64,000 bases of DNA from an uncultured Oscillospiraceae bacterium (GCA_934591815.1 CAKTPV010000001.1:186001-250000); one strand, 5' to 3'. Counted from the first letter of the stretch, positions 29,278 to 38,959 are shown. Notes: generated from the letters alone by a model not told the origin. Translations and numbers: made by a program.

Positions 29278-31467
29278 TCAGCAAAATATTGCTTTGCCAG
29301 TATTTATTACCCCACTCATATATCCTAAAAAATCATTGTAGCCTAATGTCCACCGATACACGCCGGGAGCAATTTCTTTTAGGTTCCACCGTTTGATTTT
29401 GTCACGCCTAATGGATACAGATTGCCTCTGCAGCGTTTTCCAGTCACTTCTTCCATGTGCAATTTCCTCCGCAAGTGACAAATTTACAACCGCAGGAATG
29501 GTATCTACATCGATTACTTCAAACTCACGATCTACAGTTCGAAACTGCATCGCATTTTCCTGTTCCATGAGCTGTTTGATCGTTTTTATGCAGCTGTCAT
29601 CTCTGATGATCCCATCGTTCATAGAACGGGTGCTGAGTTCCGGAGTGATCGGAATCTTTCTTGCAAAGTAATCCTTCAGAACATCAGCTGAGCATTCCAA
29701 GCTTTTGTTCTGGCTCAACATAGAGTCATCTTGCAAAGAAAAACTCCACATCTCTGCATCTTTAAGTTGGCCATGCCGGTTAACTCTTCCTGCCGCCTGC
29801 AAAAGGGAAAGCAACGAGGACATTTCTCTGAAACCTGTTCGGAAGGAAAAATCTACGCCTGCTTCTACACATGAGGTGGCAACTAGTGTCCAATCTCTGT
29901 CGGAGGTGTCTTTCAGACGCTGCTTGATTCGCTTGATCGTCTTACTACGATCCTCTGGGGTTAATGCAGTTGATAGATGTTCGACACATCCCCGGCCATA
30001 CTTTTGTGCCATATCCGATGCAATGACAGCGGCACTCTGAACCGTATTCAGAATCAGCAGCCGCGGCCCAGGAGAATTTGCCACCCACTCAATCAGATCC
30101 CGACGACTGACAGGGGACTCCTTGTTAAGAAATGCAATGCGATTCTGCTCATACGCCATCAGCTGGTTCCGAAGATCATAGCGGACTAATTCCGTTACTT
30201 TGGGCTGTGCCATGCCTATTTCCTTCAGACGATCGAGCTCCCAATAGCGAACAAGGGAACCTGATGCCAACACCCAATAGCAACTCCATTCGTCTGCCAA
30301 AACGTTCAGCCAACGCCATGCAAGGGGGAGAAGTTTGATGGGTAGTGCGTTATGTGCCTCATCCACAAAAATCACACTTCCCGGCAGCTCGTGAAGTCTT
30401 CGAAGCGCAGAAGGCTGACAGGATGACAGAGTTTCAAAGAAGGCAACTGCTGTTGTAACAATGATTGGCGCTCTCCACAAGGATGTTAGATAACGAGTAT
30501 CAAAATCTTGAAAATCAGCGCGGGAATGCAGCTCTGCAACAACTTCTTCCGGATTCTCTTCCGGCAGTACCAACGCCTTTCGATAAATATCAACTGACTG
30601 TTGGATGATGCTGGTATACGGTAATACAACAAATATGCGGCGAGAGTTTCGCTGGGAAGCTTGCTGCAAAAGATGCGCCATCACAGCAGTTGTTTTTCCA
30701 GAGCCGACAGGACTATCGCACATTGAAAATCCACTGTTGATTTTTGCATTTCGGCACGCTTGATACATCTCACTACGCAGGAGGCTGCGTTCATCACCTC
30801 CACCGAGCTGGGACACATATTTATCCAACGCGGTAAGCCGCTCTTCTGCGCGTAGCAGCGGCATTTTTTTGCCTGTAGGAGCTTGTCCGTATGCGAGAGC
30901 AGTATCGCTGTGGTCAGCATCAGCGAGACAAGAAAGCGCCATACGGAAAAGAACATTTTGATCACCGTCATATGGCTGCGTTTCTTTGACAGCTTGAGAC
31001 CGAAAAATCATCTCATGGCGACGAAGCAGTTCATCCAGTGTTTCGTCAGTTCGTTTCCGCACCTCCGCGTGTTCATCACGAAAAATTGCTTCTTCCCGTA
31101 GAGATTCGGTCTCCAAATCTGGAAGCCCTCTGTGGTGTGAATACACCATCAGCGCAGCATACAGACTATCTTGGCTATCTTGAGACTTCAAAGCGGCGCT
31201 TCCGGCATCTACATGATTGATTGGTAAATGGCGCTTTCCTCTATCCGAGCTATGCAGCACGTTTTGGTTTTCATCATCCAATTTTCCAAGATCATGCATA
31301 AGTGCACTTTTCTGCACGATTTCAGTCAAGATATCTTTGGCTTTTGCTGTATACTGCTCAACGCCTGCTACATACGCTGAAGCTTTTGCGTATACACCCC
31401 GAATATGTGCTTCGTAGGTTTGCGGCGGACAGCCGTCCCGGGAACTATGTGCAAGAAAGGCTTCCAT
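29278..31467 (-). CDS. cas3: CRISPR-associated helicase-nuclease Cas3
   Basis: 729 residues. An N-terminal HD nuclease domain carries HDLGKLD (His58-Asp59), NHVDAG and YSHHRG. The SF2 helicase has Walker A SPVGSGKTT, DEAH in FVDEAHNALP and motif VI LLQAAGRVNRHG. It unwinds and degrades target DNA after Cascade binding. The ATG at 31467 overlaps the cas7 stop by one base, and a GTG lies just before it. It is the last gene of cas5-cas8-cas7-cas3, whereas type I-C loci usually begin with cas3. All key motifs look intact. Confidence 0.95.
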   Translation of the reverse strand: MEAFLAHSSRDGCPPQTYEAHIRGVYAKASAYVAGVEQYTAKAKDILTEIVQKSALMHDLGKLDDENQNVLHSSDRGKRHLPINHVDAGSAALKSQDSQDSLYAALMVYSHHRGLPDLETESLREEAIFRDEHAEVRKRTDETLDELLRRHEMIFRSQAVKETQPYDGDQNVLFRMALSCLADADHSDTALAYGQAPTGKKMPLLRAEERLTALDKYVSQLGGGDERSLLRSEMYQACRNAKINSGFSMCDSPVGSGKTTAVMAHLLQQASQRNSRRIFVVLPYTSIIQQSVDIYRKALVLPEENPEEVVAELHSRADFQDFDTRYLTSLWRAPIIVTTAVAFFETLSSCQPSALRRLHELPGSVIFVDEAHNALPIKLLPLAWRWLNVLADEWSCYWVLASGSLVRYWELDRLKEIGMAQPKVTELVRYDLRNQLMAYEQNRIAFLNKESPVSRRDLIEWVANSPGPRLLILNTVQSAAVIASDMAQKYGRGCVEHLSTALTPEDRSKTIKRIKQRLKDTSDRDWTLVATSCVEAGVDFSFRTGFREMSSLLSLLQAAGRVNRHGQLKDAEMWSFSLQDDSMLSQNKSLECSADVLKDYFARKIPITPELSTRSMNDGIIRDDSCIKTIKQLMEQENAMQFRTVDREFEVIDVDTIPAVVNLSLAEEIAHGRSDWKTLQRQSVSIRRDKIKRWNLKEIAPGVYRWTLGYNDFLGYMSGVINTGKAIFC

Positions 31468-32336
31468 CACAAGGTTACCAGATCAACACAGCTTTCAACC
31501 CGATCAAGAAGTTCCTGTGGCAAGGTGATCTTATCCTCATAATCATTCCAGGATGTAGATGGGTCGTTGATATTTCCGAGCTTTTTCGGGGTTAATGCGT
31601 CAAGCAGCAGATACTCGGGACAACTTCCCAGAATGTTTTTATGCTCGATGTACCATGCGTGACGAATACGGACGTCGGGACGGATTGCAGAGCGATTCTG
31701 CTCATACGCATGAGGAATCAGCAGCTTCAAAAGCTCAATGTCCACGGCGGTACAACCACTTTTACCGGCATAGTTCGGATTGACAAAGAACGGCATACAG
31801 TATACGCCGTGTGCAACAATGCGATAGGCAAGCGGCGCCATGCCCGCGTTTTTCCCTTCCTGAACGCCGGCCTTGTTTGTGTTCGTTTGCCGAAGAATTT
31901 CAATCGGTGCAACGGACACACCCATTCCGAATTGGACGACACCGGTTTTGATAAAGCCCTTGTCTCCTCCATCTTCAAGGAATGTGTTGCCGAAAACACG
32001 GGCATCCCAATATTTTCGAACAAATGCACTGTCCATGAATTTGGAAGGATCATTTCCCATCTCTGCCTGAATTTGTTTCCTATCTCGTCCGCGATGCTCC
32101 AAAATTGAATACCGCTCCGCATTCCCGCTGAACTTTTCAGGAAGTGCTTTGAAGAATGGAGCATCGTGATCATCCAGCAGGTCACGCAGTTTTCGTTTGA
32201 AAGAGACCGGAGAAATTTCCCCACAGCCGTTGGGACGCTGCCGAGGATCACTTTCACGGTCAGGATCACCATTGGGGTTTGAATTGACAACTTCAATCAC
32301 CAGTAGACCGGTTGCTCGCTTGATTTCTTTACTCAT
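31467..32336 (-). CDS. cas7: Cascade backbone protein Cas7 (Csd2/Csh2 family)
   Basis: 289 residues. The family signature NSNPNGDPD (about 17-25) is followed by ISPVSFKRKLRD. VQFGMGVSVAP and HGVYCMPFFVNP match the RAMP core. Cas7 polymerises along crRNA. The start is an ATG at 32336 within the end of cas8 (8-bp overlap); upstream in-frame codons lie inside cas8. The overlap structure indicates a tightly coupled operon. Confidence 0.93.
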   Translation of the reverse strand: MSKEIKRATGLLVIEVVNSNPNGDPDRESDPRQRPNGCGEISPVSFKRKLRDLLDDHDAPFFKALPEKFSGNAERYSILEHRGRDRKQIQAEMGNDPSKFMDSAFVRKYWDARVFGNTFLEDGGDKGFIKTGVVQFGMGVSVAPIEILRQTNTNKAGVQEGKNAGMAPLAYRIVAHGVYCMPFFVNPNYAGKSGCTAVDIELLKLLIPHAYEQNRSAIRPDVRIRHAWYIEHKNILGSCPEYLLLDALTPKKLGNINDPSTSWNDYEDKITLPQELLDRVESCVDLVTL

Positions 32337-34407
32337 TTGTTGAATCCTCCTTAGAATTTTTTTCACTTTGCTCCTTCTTTGGAAACGCCGCCAGATAACC
32401 AATAAATAGCTGTGCCTTTTCTTCATCACTGAACCGGGTTTGGGGTGCCCAACTGTTCTGCAGCTTATCCACGATTTGCTCGCAAATCCGATACAGCCAC
32501 CCGGCACGCCAGCTTTCTTTGTCGGCTTCCATAATTCCTTTCAGACGATAGCTTTTTGCCCACGAATAGTATGGCATAATCCTTTGACTCAGAATGTTCA
32601 GGGTACGAATCGGCGCTTCCGCTGCACTTTGAAACAGGGTGCCCCCCACAAACTGCGGTGGAACCTCTCCGTTTCGTACCACCTTGCAGTATAGGGCGTG
32701 CAGTTCATCTGCCGCTTTGAGCAGCTGACCATAGAGATACGGTAGACTTTCCATATATTTCTCCTTTCCGATACGCTCGCGATAGAAGAGAAGTCCCATC
32801 AGCGCCAACATATCTTTTGCTTTTTTCTGCATTGGTTGACTCCAAGCATTTTTTGCGCTAAGATTTCCGAAAAATGAGCCGATACTCATTGCACTCTCTG
32901 ATAACCTGTGCAGATCGGCAGAGACAGACAATTTTGAGTCCATTAGAATTTCTATTCCGTGATATTGGGGAACTGGTTTGAACTTGTCCGTTGCCACTTC
33001 ACCGCTCTGCTTCCAAAAACGGTTGAGAACATCTGCAATATCCAAAGGATACAGTGTTTTTGGTGTCCCAAACGGAAACGGCGGGAGATTGGCACACCCG
33101 AGTGTCCATTCTTCACTGCATTTTTCGAGTTCGTATGGATCTGTTTGGCGGGTATAGACAACCTTGGTACGCCCACTATTCGTTTTAATATCAATCCGTC
33201 TAAGGACAAAGATCGTTATCCATTTTGCGTTGGAATCTGTCCCAATTTCTTTTGTTTGCTTCAGTTCTTGGATAAATTGTCTTGCCTGAGAGGAAAATGC
33301 TATACTCTTATCGCCGTTTTGCTTGAACATCGCAGTAAATGAAACCGGTTTTTTCGGCAGGAATGAGGGATACGCAAAAAGAATATCCCGCGGTTTTCCA
33401 TCCAAAGCGTCGATGCAAATCCATGTTTTATCTTTGTTTTCTGCTTTCCCAATATAAAATAGCGCCTGTTGCAATCTCTCTCTTGTTGCATGAGAGGCAG
33501 AAAAAGTAGCGCTTCCCTCTTTACCATATCGATGTAACCAGCACGCATCAGGATTCATCGTTCGTATCTTGACATAAAACCCGGCACCGATTTTCACATT
33601 TGGCATGGGAGTATCATTTTCTGTATATGGCAGATGGAATGCATCAAACGAATCTGACTTATCCTTGCGGATACGGTTCCTTTCTGCAGAAATAAGTTTT
33701 GCATTGAGTTCTTCTGTGAATTTGCTGCTTGTAACCGGTGTCCCATGCTCATAGAGCTTCTCTGCATTGAACAGAATGGACAGTTCTCCGCAATTTACTT
33801 TTGAAACCTGATCCTTTTCAACACAGTTAAACAGCATATTCAAGGCGATATCGACATGATCTATATTCTTGAGCATTTGGAGTCCGAATTTTGTCAATTT
33901 ATCGTGCAATAAATTGGGATCGGTAAAATACCCGAGCTCTTGAAATAAAATATCGAACGCTTCCGAATGATCCCGGGCCAAACGACCATGCATTTTACCG
34001 GCTAAAGCAAGTGCCTTCTTGTATTTCCTGTTAATAAAGTTTTCATTTAATGTCCAGTTATTATTATGAACCGTACAGGCATCCCGTAGCATTGAAATAG
34101 TCTCAGAATCCATCTTTTCCGTGGTCTTTTTCATAGCAGAAATGAGTTGAATAAGATTTTTATCATGAATAAAATAAAGAGGTGCGAGTTTCACACAAGG
34201 AAATCCGCCGCTACTAGTTTCGGTATAATTGCGGATTACCGCTTTCTGCATATTCAATATTTGTGAAAGTTTCAGCACTTCTCCGCTATCAAGAGTTACG
34301 CAGATGCATTCTTTATAAGAAACTTCATTGTAATTTAGAGCATAAGATTCTTCCTGTACGCCATATCTCTCCATCACTTTTGAAAGTTCATACAGCTCAT
34401 TGATCAC
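32329..34407 (-). CDS. cas8: Cascade large subunit, divergent Cas8c/Csd1-like
   Basis: 692 residues. The family is assigned by position between cas5 and cas7 and by Csd1-like features: an N-terminal INELYELSKVMERYG, a central beta-rich part and a helical C-terminus ending near EEKAQLFIGYLAAF, which resembles the conserved LSLEEQGLFILGYYH end of Csd1. Similarity elsewhere looks low. The large subunit recognises the PAM and recruits Cas3. Start GTG (34407) was chosen because AGAGGTG lies 7 nt upstream and GTGA overlaps the cas5 stop; an upstream TTG is too close to the RBS. Confidence 0.8.
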   Translation of the reverse strand: MINELYELSKVMERYGVQEESYALNYNEVSYKECICVTLDSGEVLKLSQILNMQKAVIRNYTETSSGGFPCVKLAPLYFIHDKNLIQLISAMKKTTEKMDSETISMLRDACTVHNNNWTLNENFINRKYKKALALAGKMHGRLARDHSEAFDILFQELGYFTDPNLLHDKLTKFGLQMLKNIDHVDIALNMLFNCVEKDQVSKVNCGELSILFNAEKLYEHGTPVTSSKFTEELNAKLISAERNRIRKDKSDSFDAFHLPYTENDTPMPNVKIGAGFYVKIRTMNPDACWLHRYGKEGSATFSASHATRERLQQALFYIGKAENKDKTWICIDALDGKPRDILFAYPSFLPKKPVSFTAMFKQNGDKSIAFSSQARQFIQELKQTKEIGTDSNAKWITIFVLRRIDIKTNSGRTKVVYTRQTDPYELEKCSEEWTLGCANLPPFPFGTPKTLYPLDIADVLNRFWKQSGEVATDKFKPVPQYHGIEILMDSKLSVSADLHRLSESAMSIGSFFGNLSAKNAWSQPMQKKAKDMLALMGLLFYRERIGKEKYMESLPYLYGQLLKAADELHALYCKVVRNGEVPPQFVGGTLFQSAAEAPIRTLNILSQRIMPYYSWAKSYRLKGIMEADKESWRAGWLYRICEQIVDKLQNSWAPQTRFSDEEKAQLFIGYLAAFPKKEQSEKNSKEDSTNE

Positions 34408-35072
34408 AGGCAATCACCTCTTTTCGGATATTCAAGCACTCCGTGATGAATACATAAATCCGTATCAAAAACAGCCTGATATTCGGAGCGGTATCCCTGT
34501 TGAAACATTCCGCGCAGCATGGATGGAATATGAATATCGGGAAGCTCCATACAAACCTGTGTGCTCTCACGAAATGGGCCAAAATAAGATGGTGTAAATT
34601 CGCTCCACCCCAAAGACAGCGTTGCATAAGATTGACCTCGCAGCAAACGCCGATTGAACATTTCCTGATAGGCATGCCCCGGTGAGGTCGTGTGGCGATC
34701 CCATGTAAGTGCGCTCTGTGGAAGCTTTGACTTATTCGGATTTGGAACCACATCTGCATATAGCCGATAGCAGACATCAGTCAGCACCGTAGCAAACAGT
34801 TGATAATTGTTGCCCTTCTTAATGGAGTCACTTTTACGAAGTGGTCCTCCGTAATTCGTTGCATAGGAATGATAATGCGGGACAGAACACAACTCTACTT
34901 TCTTGGGAATTACAAGAACAGCCGGGCCCCAAAGAACACTTTCAAACAGGCCGCGCACGGCGGAATAGGTTGGTGCCGGATAGCTGCACGGAGAATCACC
35001 GCTGTCTGGTCTTGTCCAAAGCGCAGTATTTCCGGCAATTTCCATGGAGACTTGATATAATTTCAGATTCAT
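34404..35072 (-). CDS. cas5: Cas5 of type I-C style (Cas5c-like)
   Basis: 222 residues. The N-terminal ALWTRPDSGDSPCSYPAPT with SAVRGLFESVLWGP matches the Cas5c pattern FTRP...SYP-PTPSAARGILEAI. Since no cas6 is present, this protein would be the expected pre-crRNA processing nuclease, as in type I-C. I cannot confirm the catalytic residues. ATG 35072 has GGGGAG at 8 nt; ATG 35078 is also possible but too close to it. It is the first gene of the cas operon. Confidence 0.88.
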   Translation of the reverse strand: MNLKLYQVSMEIAGNTALWTRPDSGDSPCSYPAPTYSAVRGLFESVLWGPAVLVIPKKVELCSVPHYHSYATNYGGPLRKSDSIKKGNNYQLFATVLTDVCYRLYADVVPNPNKSKLPQSALTWDRHTTSPGHAYQEMFNRRLLRGQSYATLSLGWSEFTPSYFGPFRESTQVCMELPDIHIPSMLRGMFQQGYRSEYQAVFDTDLCIHHGVLEYPKRGDCL

Positions 35073-35231
35073 GTGCATCGCTCCCCTCTATTTTTACGTT
35101 ATAACATATTGCCATATGGAAATAAAGGAATACGGAATAAACATACTACACTTTTCTGTTGTTTCCGCATCTAAAGAAAGACTGCTCCCCAATGATGCAG
35201 GCTTCCTTTTGTTTTTTCTCCGCACCGGTGG

Positions 35232-35253
35232 CAAACTGTATTTTTACAGTTTG
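35232..35253. repeat. 9-bp perfect hairpin upstream of the cas operon
   Basis: CAAACTGTA-TTTT-TACAGTTTG, with further GGT/ACC pairing outside. It lies about 160 bp before cas5. It is not repeated in the gap, so it is not a CRISPR unit; it is an operator or terminator candidate. The 35073-35614 gap holds no convincing gene. Confidence 0.5.
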
Positions 35254-35364
35254 GGTACCGCCGTGTGAAGAAAAATGTAGGTGTCCAGAGGAATGCAATC
35301 CCTTTGGCTCTGGGTTTCCAATAGGGGCGAGCAGCATTCCTGTTGGCACACGATTTTGCTCGGC

Positions 35365-35390
35365 AAAGTCTAGTGTGTTATACCTTTTGC
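35365..35390 (+). other. Candidate oriT of MobV (pMV158) type
   Basis: AAAGTCTAGTGTG|TTATACC contains TAGTGTGTTA (35371-35380), identical to the nick sequence TAGTGTG/TTA of pMV158-family MobM relaxases. The nick would fall between 35377 and 35378. The flanks form the imperfect inverted repeat expected. A second GCAAAAGGTATA (35561-35572), exact complement of 35379-35390, lies 170 bp downstream. A MobV relaxase is encoded on the same element. Confidence 0.7.
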
Positions 35391-35572
35391 GACCGCTGAC
35401 GCTGGAAAGGGGCTGTCACCGTACCGGACAGACCATTTCCTGTGGCAGCAGAAGGACGAATATTTGCAGGCACGGGAGGCTTGCGGATATTCGTTCTTCG
35501 GGTGTAGGCGATGCGGCAAAGCGCAGGGTGGAGACCGAAGCTGTGCTGCATCGCCGGGGAGCAAAAGGTATA
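35379..35572. repeat. 12-bp inverted repeats bounding a 194-bp non-coding segment
   Basis: TATACCTTTTGC (35379-35390) and GCAAAAGGTATA (35561-35572). The left copy is the 3' half of the oriT candidate. The interior has no ORF with a convincing start or family. Confidence 0.6.
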
Positions 35573-35614
35573 TAAAGCCCGCCGAAGCGACGCATTTCCC
35601 CGAAAGGTCATCGA

Positions 35615-36343
35615 TCATTCATCCATCATTTCATCGATCTTTTTTGAAACGGCAATCCATGCTTCTATGATGGATGCAAGCAAAAATGTTCGCCGCTGCT
35701 CATACCACCACGGCAGTTTCAACCACACGTTATCCAGGGCTTGCGCTTCAGTTCTCTTCGCTCTGCTTTCAGACAGATGAAAACGCTTCGCCGTCTCCGT
35801 CAGCGGATGTTCTGTATCATCCTCGAAACCAAAGCGGTAACGGAGATACCGTTCCTCTCTGGCTTCGATCATTTCAAGCGTACGGTGGATATCGTCGTGA
35901 CGCTCCTGTGCCAGATAAATTTGCTCCGGTGTCTGTCTGGTAGAATCAGCAATGAAATTATGCATACTCCGAACTTCGTCTTTTGCAAGCTCGTCCAGAG
36001 AAATAATGCTGTTCAGATTCTTCGCCTCAAAGGGCACATTCTGTGAACGGATGTAGTCAATCATGGCGTTCCGTATTGCGGAAGCGGCGTATGTCAGACA
36101 TAGGTTTCCGCTGTCGGGATTGTAGCTGTCTATACAGCCAAACAACCCCAGCGAGCCTTCCTGCACAATATCGTCAAGTGAAATTTGCAGAGATCGGTTC
36201 AACTCCGCTTGTGCGCTCCACACTTCGTATGTTGTCTTTTTGATGAAGCGGAGATTGTTTTCAATCAGCAGATTCTGTGCATCGGCGTCTCCCCGCTTGG
36301 CCAACGCACAGAGCTGTTCATTGGTTATCGGGTCTCTTTTCAT
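35615..36343 (-). CDS. Element-encoded sigma-70-family factor
   Basis: 242 residues. Region 2 is visible as LLIENNLRFIKK, LDDIVQEGSLGLFGCIDSYN and YAASAIRNAMIDYIRSQ. Region 4 is REERYLRYRFGFEDDTEH with HTH LTETAKRFHLSESRAKR. A helical C-terminal tail of about 40 residues is atypical. It likely directs RNA polymerase to element promoters, though it resembles the sigma-like proteins of clostridial conjugative elements whose targets are unknown. It overlaps the end of the XRE gene by 26 bp, so the two are coupled. It could be activated during sporulation, which is speculation. Confidence 0.88.
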   Translation of the reverse strand: MKRDPITNEQLCALAKRGDADAQNLLIENNLRFIKKTTYEVWSAQAELNRSLQISLDDIVQEGSLGLFGCIDSYNPDSGNLCLTYAASAIRNAMIDYIRSQNVPFEAKNLNSIISLDELAKDEVRSMHNFIADSTRQTPEQIYLAQERHDDIHRTLEMIEAREERYLRYRFGFEDDTEHPLTETAKRFHLSESRAKRTEAQALDNVWLKLPWWYEQRRTFLLASIIEAWIAVSKKIDEMMDE

Positions 36344-37118
36344 GGTTTTGTACCGTACCGGTCATTGCAAGGAAGATCTGCTTGACCGCTTCTGTGTCAA
36401 TACCGGGCAGATGGGAAACGGACTGTGCCACCGCTTCACCAATCTGCTCTGCGGTGATTTTGCGATTTAGCTTTTTCTGCCCTTTGGTCAACTCGGCATA
36501 TATCTTTTTCACTGCTTGCGAGGTCAATTCACGGTTGGCAGACAGATCGTTACCGACCTCTTTCTTTACTGCTTGCACAGCAGACATGAACGAGCGCTGG
36601 ATCGCAGTCAGGTCTGCCTGATATGCCGGGGTCTGCAATTTCTTTACATCGTCAACTGCTTCCGGTTGGCTTTTCAGCATGCCGGCGACGGTTGCGTACA
36701 GCTGATTCTGTGCCGCAAATCCCTTGGCAAGCTCGTCATCCAAGTAACCGGATATCAGATTTGTGGTATTGGAAAATTCGGGACTTTCAAGCAGTGCATT
36801 GACCACCTGTGGATTCACCTTGTGGGTATACAGATTTCTCGCCGCCTGCACCGACAGGCCAAGCTCGGCAATATCATAATTCAGGCGGTCAGGGGTATCG
36901 ACCTCACCAAGCAGGAAGTCGGTGGAGACATTGAACACACGGGCAATACGGATGATATTTTCGTCACCCAGCTTGTCCGTCTTGCCGCTGATGAAACGGC
37001 TCAAAGAACTTTCCGAACAGCCAATGCGCGTAGCAAGCTCCGCCTGTGTGATCTTTCGGGATTTCATCAAGTCCTGTATGCGGTCACGGATTTTTCCGGG
37101 AAGATAAACCTGTTCCAT
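36318..37118 (-). CDS. XRE-family regulator with long C-terminal domain
   Basis: 266 residues. The N-terminal HTH (about 8-65) contains ITQAELATRIGCSESSLSRFISG. The remaining 200 residues are helical with no known motif (ARNLYTHKVNPQVVNALLES and so on). It likely regulates the element and possibly binds the sigma factor it overlaps. It lies 34 bp after the DUF262 gene on the same strand. RBS AGAGGTGCC is present. Confidence 0.88.
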   Translation of the reverse strand: MEQVYLPGKIRDRIQDLMKSRKITQAELATRIGCSESSLSRFISGKTDKLGDENIIRIARVFNVSTDFLLGEVDTPDRLNYDIAELGLSVQAARNLYTHKVNPQVVNALLESPEFSNTTNLISGYLDDELAKGFAAQNQLYATVAGMLKSQPEAVDDVKKLQTPAYQADLTAIQRSFMSAVQAVKKEVGNDLSANRELTSQAVKKIYAELTKGQKKLNRKITAEQIGEAVAQSVSHLPGIDTEAVKQIFLAMTGTVQNHEKRPDNQ

Positions 37119-37152
37119 TGCGGCACCTCTTTTCTAATGGTGTGTTTATTAC

Positions 37153-38949
37153 TTAAAGAGAGAAGTAGTAATTGCGGATTTTTTCAGCCATCAGCTTTCT
37201 GCGCATTTCAAGGAAATTGGTATAGTCCGCAATATCCATTTCCTCAAATCCGACAGGAATACAGTTCTGTTTCAGATTTTTGCGAAGCTCAACCTCATCA
37301 ACAATGCCACCATAGATAGGCTTCTTTGTTCGACACTGATCGAACACTTTTTTCATATAGACACATGGTGCATCATCGCTGATTTTGATATTGATCTCCT
37401 GTTGGAGGAAAACATAGTTTGCAATCTGGTTATACATCGATTGCGGAACACCATTTTTCGTCAGATAGTTCTTGGGGAAAAGATGGTGAATGTCACCTCT
37501 GTTTTCCATCATAGTCTCCACATCAACCTGTGTAGACAGGAAACCTCTGTCATGGCTCTTTACCTGCGCAACAAGGAACATATTAAAGTACGGACTGCTT
37601 GCGACAGAAGTGTTCAGGCGCTGTACAAGGTTGACTTTCCAAAATGCATCTGACAATTCACCTGCTTCCGTAAGTTTGAGATATTCCATGGGATCATCGT
37701 AGGAGAAAAAGCGTTTAATATCGTAGTCAAAGGAAGATTCAGAAGAGCCGGAATAACGACCTGTCAAAATCGTCAGTGCCAGCCAGCGACGGACAATATG
37801 CTCGATTTCATTGCTGTCGATTTTCCTTTCACGCAATGCGAGGTAGAGTGCATATCCAAAGTTCAGCACATTCTGGGAACGAATCAAGGATTTGCGAACA
37901 ATGCCGACAGAGCGCACTATCATCAAATAGCGCTCATAGTTATTCTGATTCACGGCTTGCAGAACCGCTTCGTGAAGCTGCTTGAAAGAATCTTCCTCGA
38001 TTTCAATTTTGAATTCTCTTGTTTCAAAATCACGACCTGACAGCAAGCTAACAAGGTCCGCCAAGCGGCCTCGTTTAAATTTATAGGTGAATGCGACACG
38101 CAAAATGTCGTTATATGTAGTTTTATATATGGGGTTGCTCTTAGCAGCTGCCCACTTGATTGCATCAAATTCCGACAAAGCAGCAAATGCGGCATCGTTG
38201 TTTTTGATATCTTTCAAATCTTCGGGCGATTCAAGCAAGTGGCAGAAGTAGTCGATCGTCTTTCGGGTGACGTTGCCACCATAGGTTTCGTTGGAGGAAA
38301 TCTTGGACATGGCAAAGTCTGCCTGAGAAAGTACAACGCCTTTAGAGTTAATACGAATGAAAATTTCCGTAACGCTATCGATATCCAAGTCCTCAGCCAA
38401 AGTAATAACACCAAGGCTGTTATTCTGAATACCACGAAGCCGGTTAACGATATTGTTTACCTGTGACATTTGATCTGTAATCTCATTCTTCTGGCAATAT
38501 TCCATTACGAAGGAGAATGTATCAAAAGCTGGCTCCATAACAGGGGCAATGTCAGGAATCCACTTGCTGCTTTTCAAAATGGCATTGTTTGCAACTTCGA
38601 ATTTCTCTTCGACGGGGTTGAAAGCAATAGATATACGTTTCCATTTATAGTGGTCGTCCAACACCTCTTGCCCAACTATTGCGGCAGCCATTGCCGTAAT
38701 ACGCTGCTGCCCATCAATCAAAATCTTTTTGCCGGATGACTTCGTTCCGTCTTTCAGCTTAACATCCGGGTTTTGCCATACAATGATATATCCTACTGGA
38801 AATCCCTTATACAAAGAGTCCACCAAATCTCTGACTTTAGAGCTATCCCAAACAAAAGGGCGCTGCATCTCCGGGATTGCAATGCTTCCAGATTTTATAT
38901 TTGAAAGCAATGTTTCAACTGTGTAGTTATTAACGCTGTAACGTGCCAT
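37153..38949 (-). CDS. DUF262/DUF1524 (GmrSD-like) putative defence nuclease
   Basis: 598 residues. The N-terminal DUF262 domain carries IDGQQRITAMAA (about 77-88), the ParB-like DGQQR nucleotide-binding motif. IRINSKGVVLSQADFAMSK is the second family motif. The C-terminal DUF1524 region has DIHHLFPKNYL, an HNH-like His-Me finger. GmrSD proteins cut modified phage DNA; a fused S and D arrangement is common. Target modification here is unknown. It starts 10 bp after its AlbA-type partner stops, implying a two-gene module. Confidence 0.88.
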   Translation of the reverse strand: MARYSVNNYTVETLLSNIKSGSIAIPEMQRPFVWDSSKVRDLVDSLYKGFPVGYIIVWQNPDVKLKDGTKSSGKKILIDGQQRITAMAAAIVGQEVLDDHYKWKRISIAFNPVEEKFEVANNAILKSSKWIPDIAPVMEPAFDTFSFVMEYCQKNEITDQMSQVNNIVNRLRGIQNNSLGVITLAEDLDIDSVTEIFIRINSKGVVLSQADFAMSKISSNETYGGNVTRKTIDYFCHLLESPEDLKDIKNNDAAFAALSEFDAIKWAAAKSNPIYKTTYNDILRVAFTYKFKRGRLADLVSLLSGRDFETREFKIEIEEDSFKQLHEAVLQAVNQNNYERYLMIVRSVGIVRKSLIRSQNVLNFGYALYLALRERKIDSNEIEHIVRRWLALTILTGRYSGSSESSFDYDIKRFFSYDDPMEYLKLTEAGELSDAFWKVNLVQRLNTSVASSPYFNMFLVAQVKSHDRGFLSTQVDVETMMENRGDIHHLFPKNYLTKNGVPQSMYNQIANYVFLQQEINIKISDDAPCVYMKKVFDQCRTKKPIYGGIVDEVELRKNLKQNCIPVGFEEMDIADYTNFLEMRRKLMAEKIRNYYFSL

Positions 38950-38959
38950 ACATTGTCCC

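Noticed and set aside
35159..35575. A 138-codon frame in the oriT region
   Set aside because: It crosses the inverted repeats and has a mixed, Cys/Arg-rich composition with no RBS or family. The opposite-strand frames there are no better.
35073..35614. A CRISPR array upstream of cas5
   Set aside because: No direct repeat of 25-40 bp occurs more than once. GCTCCCCTC near the cas5 start resembles a type I-C repeat fragment, but it is the ribosome-binding site read on the other strand.
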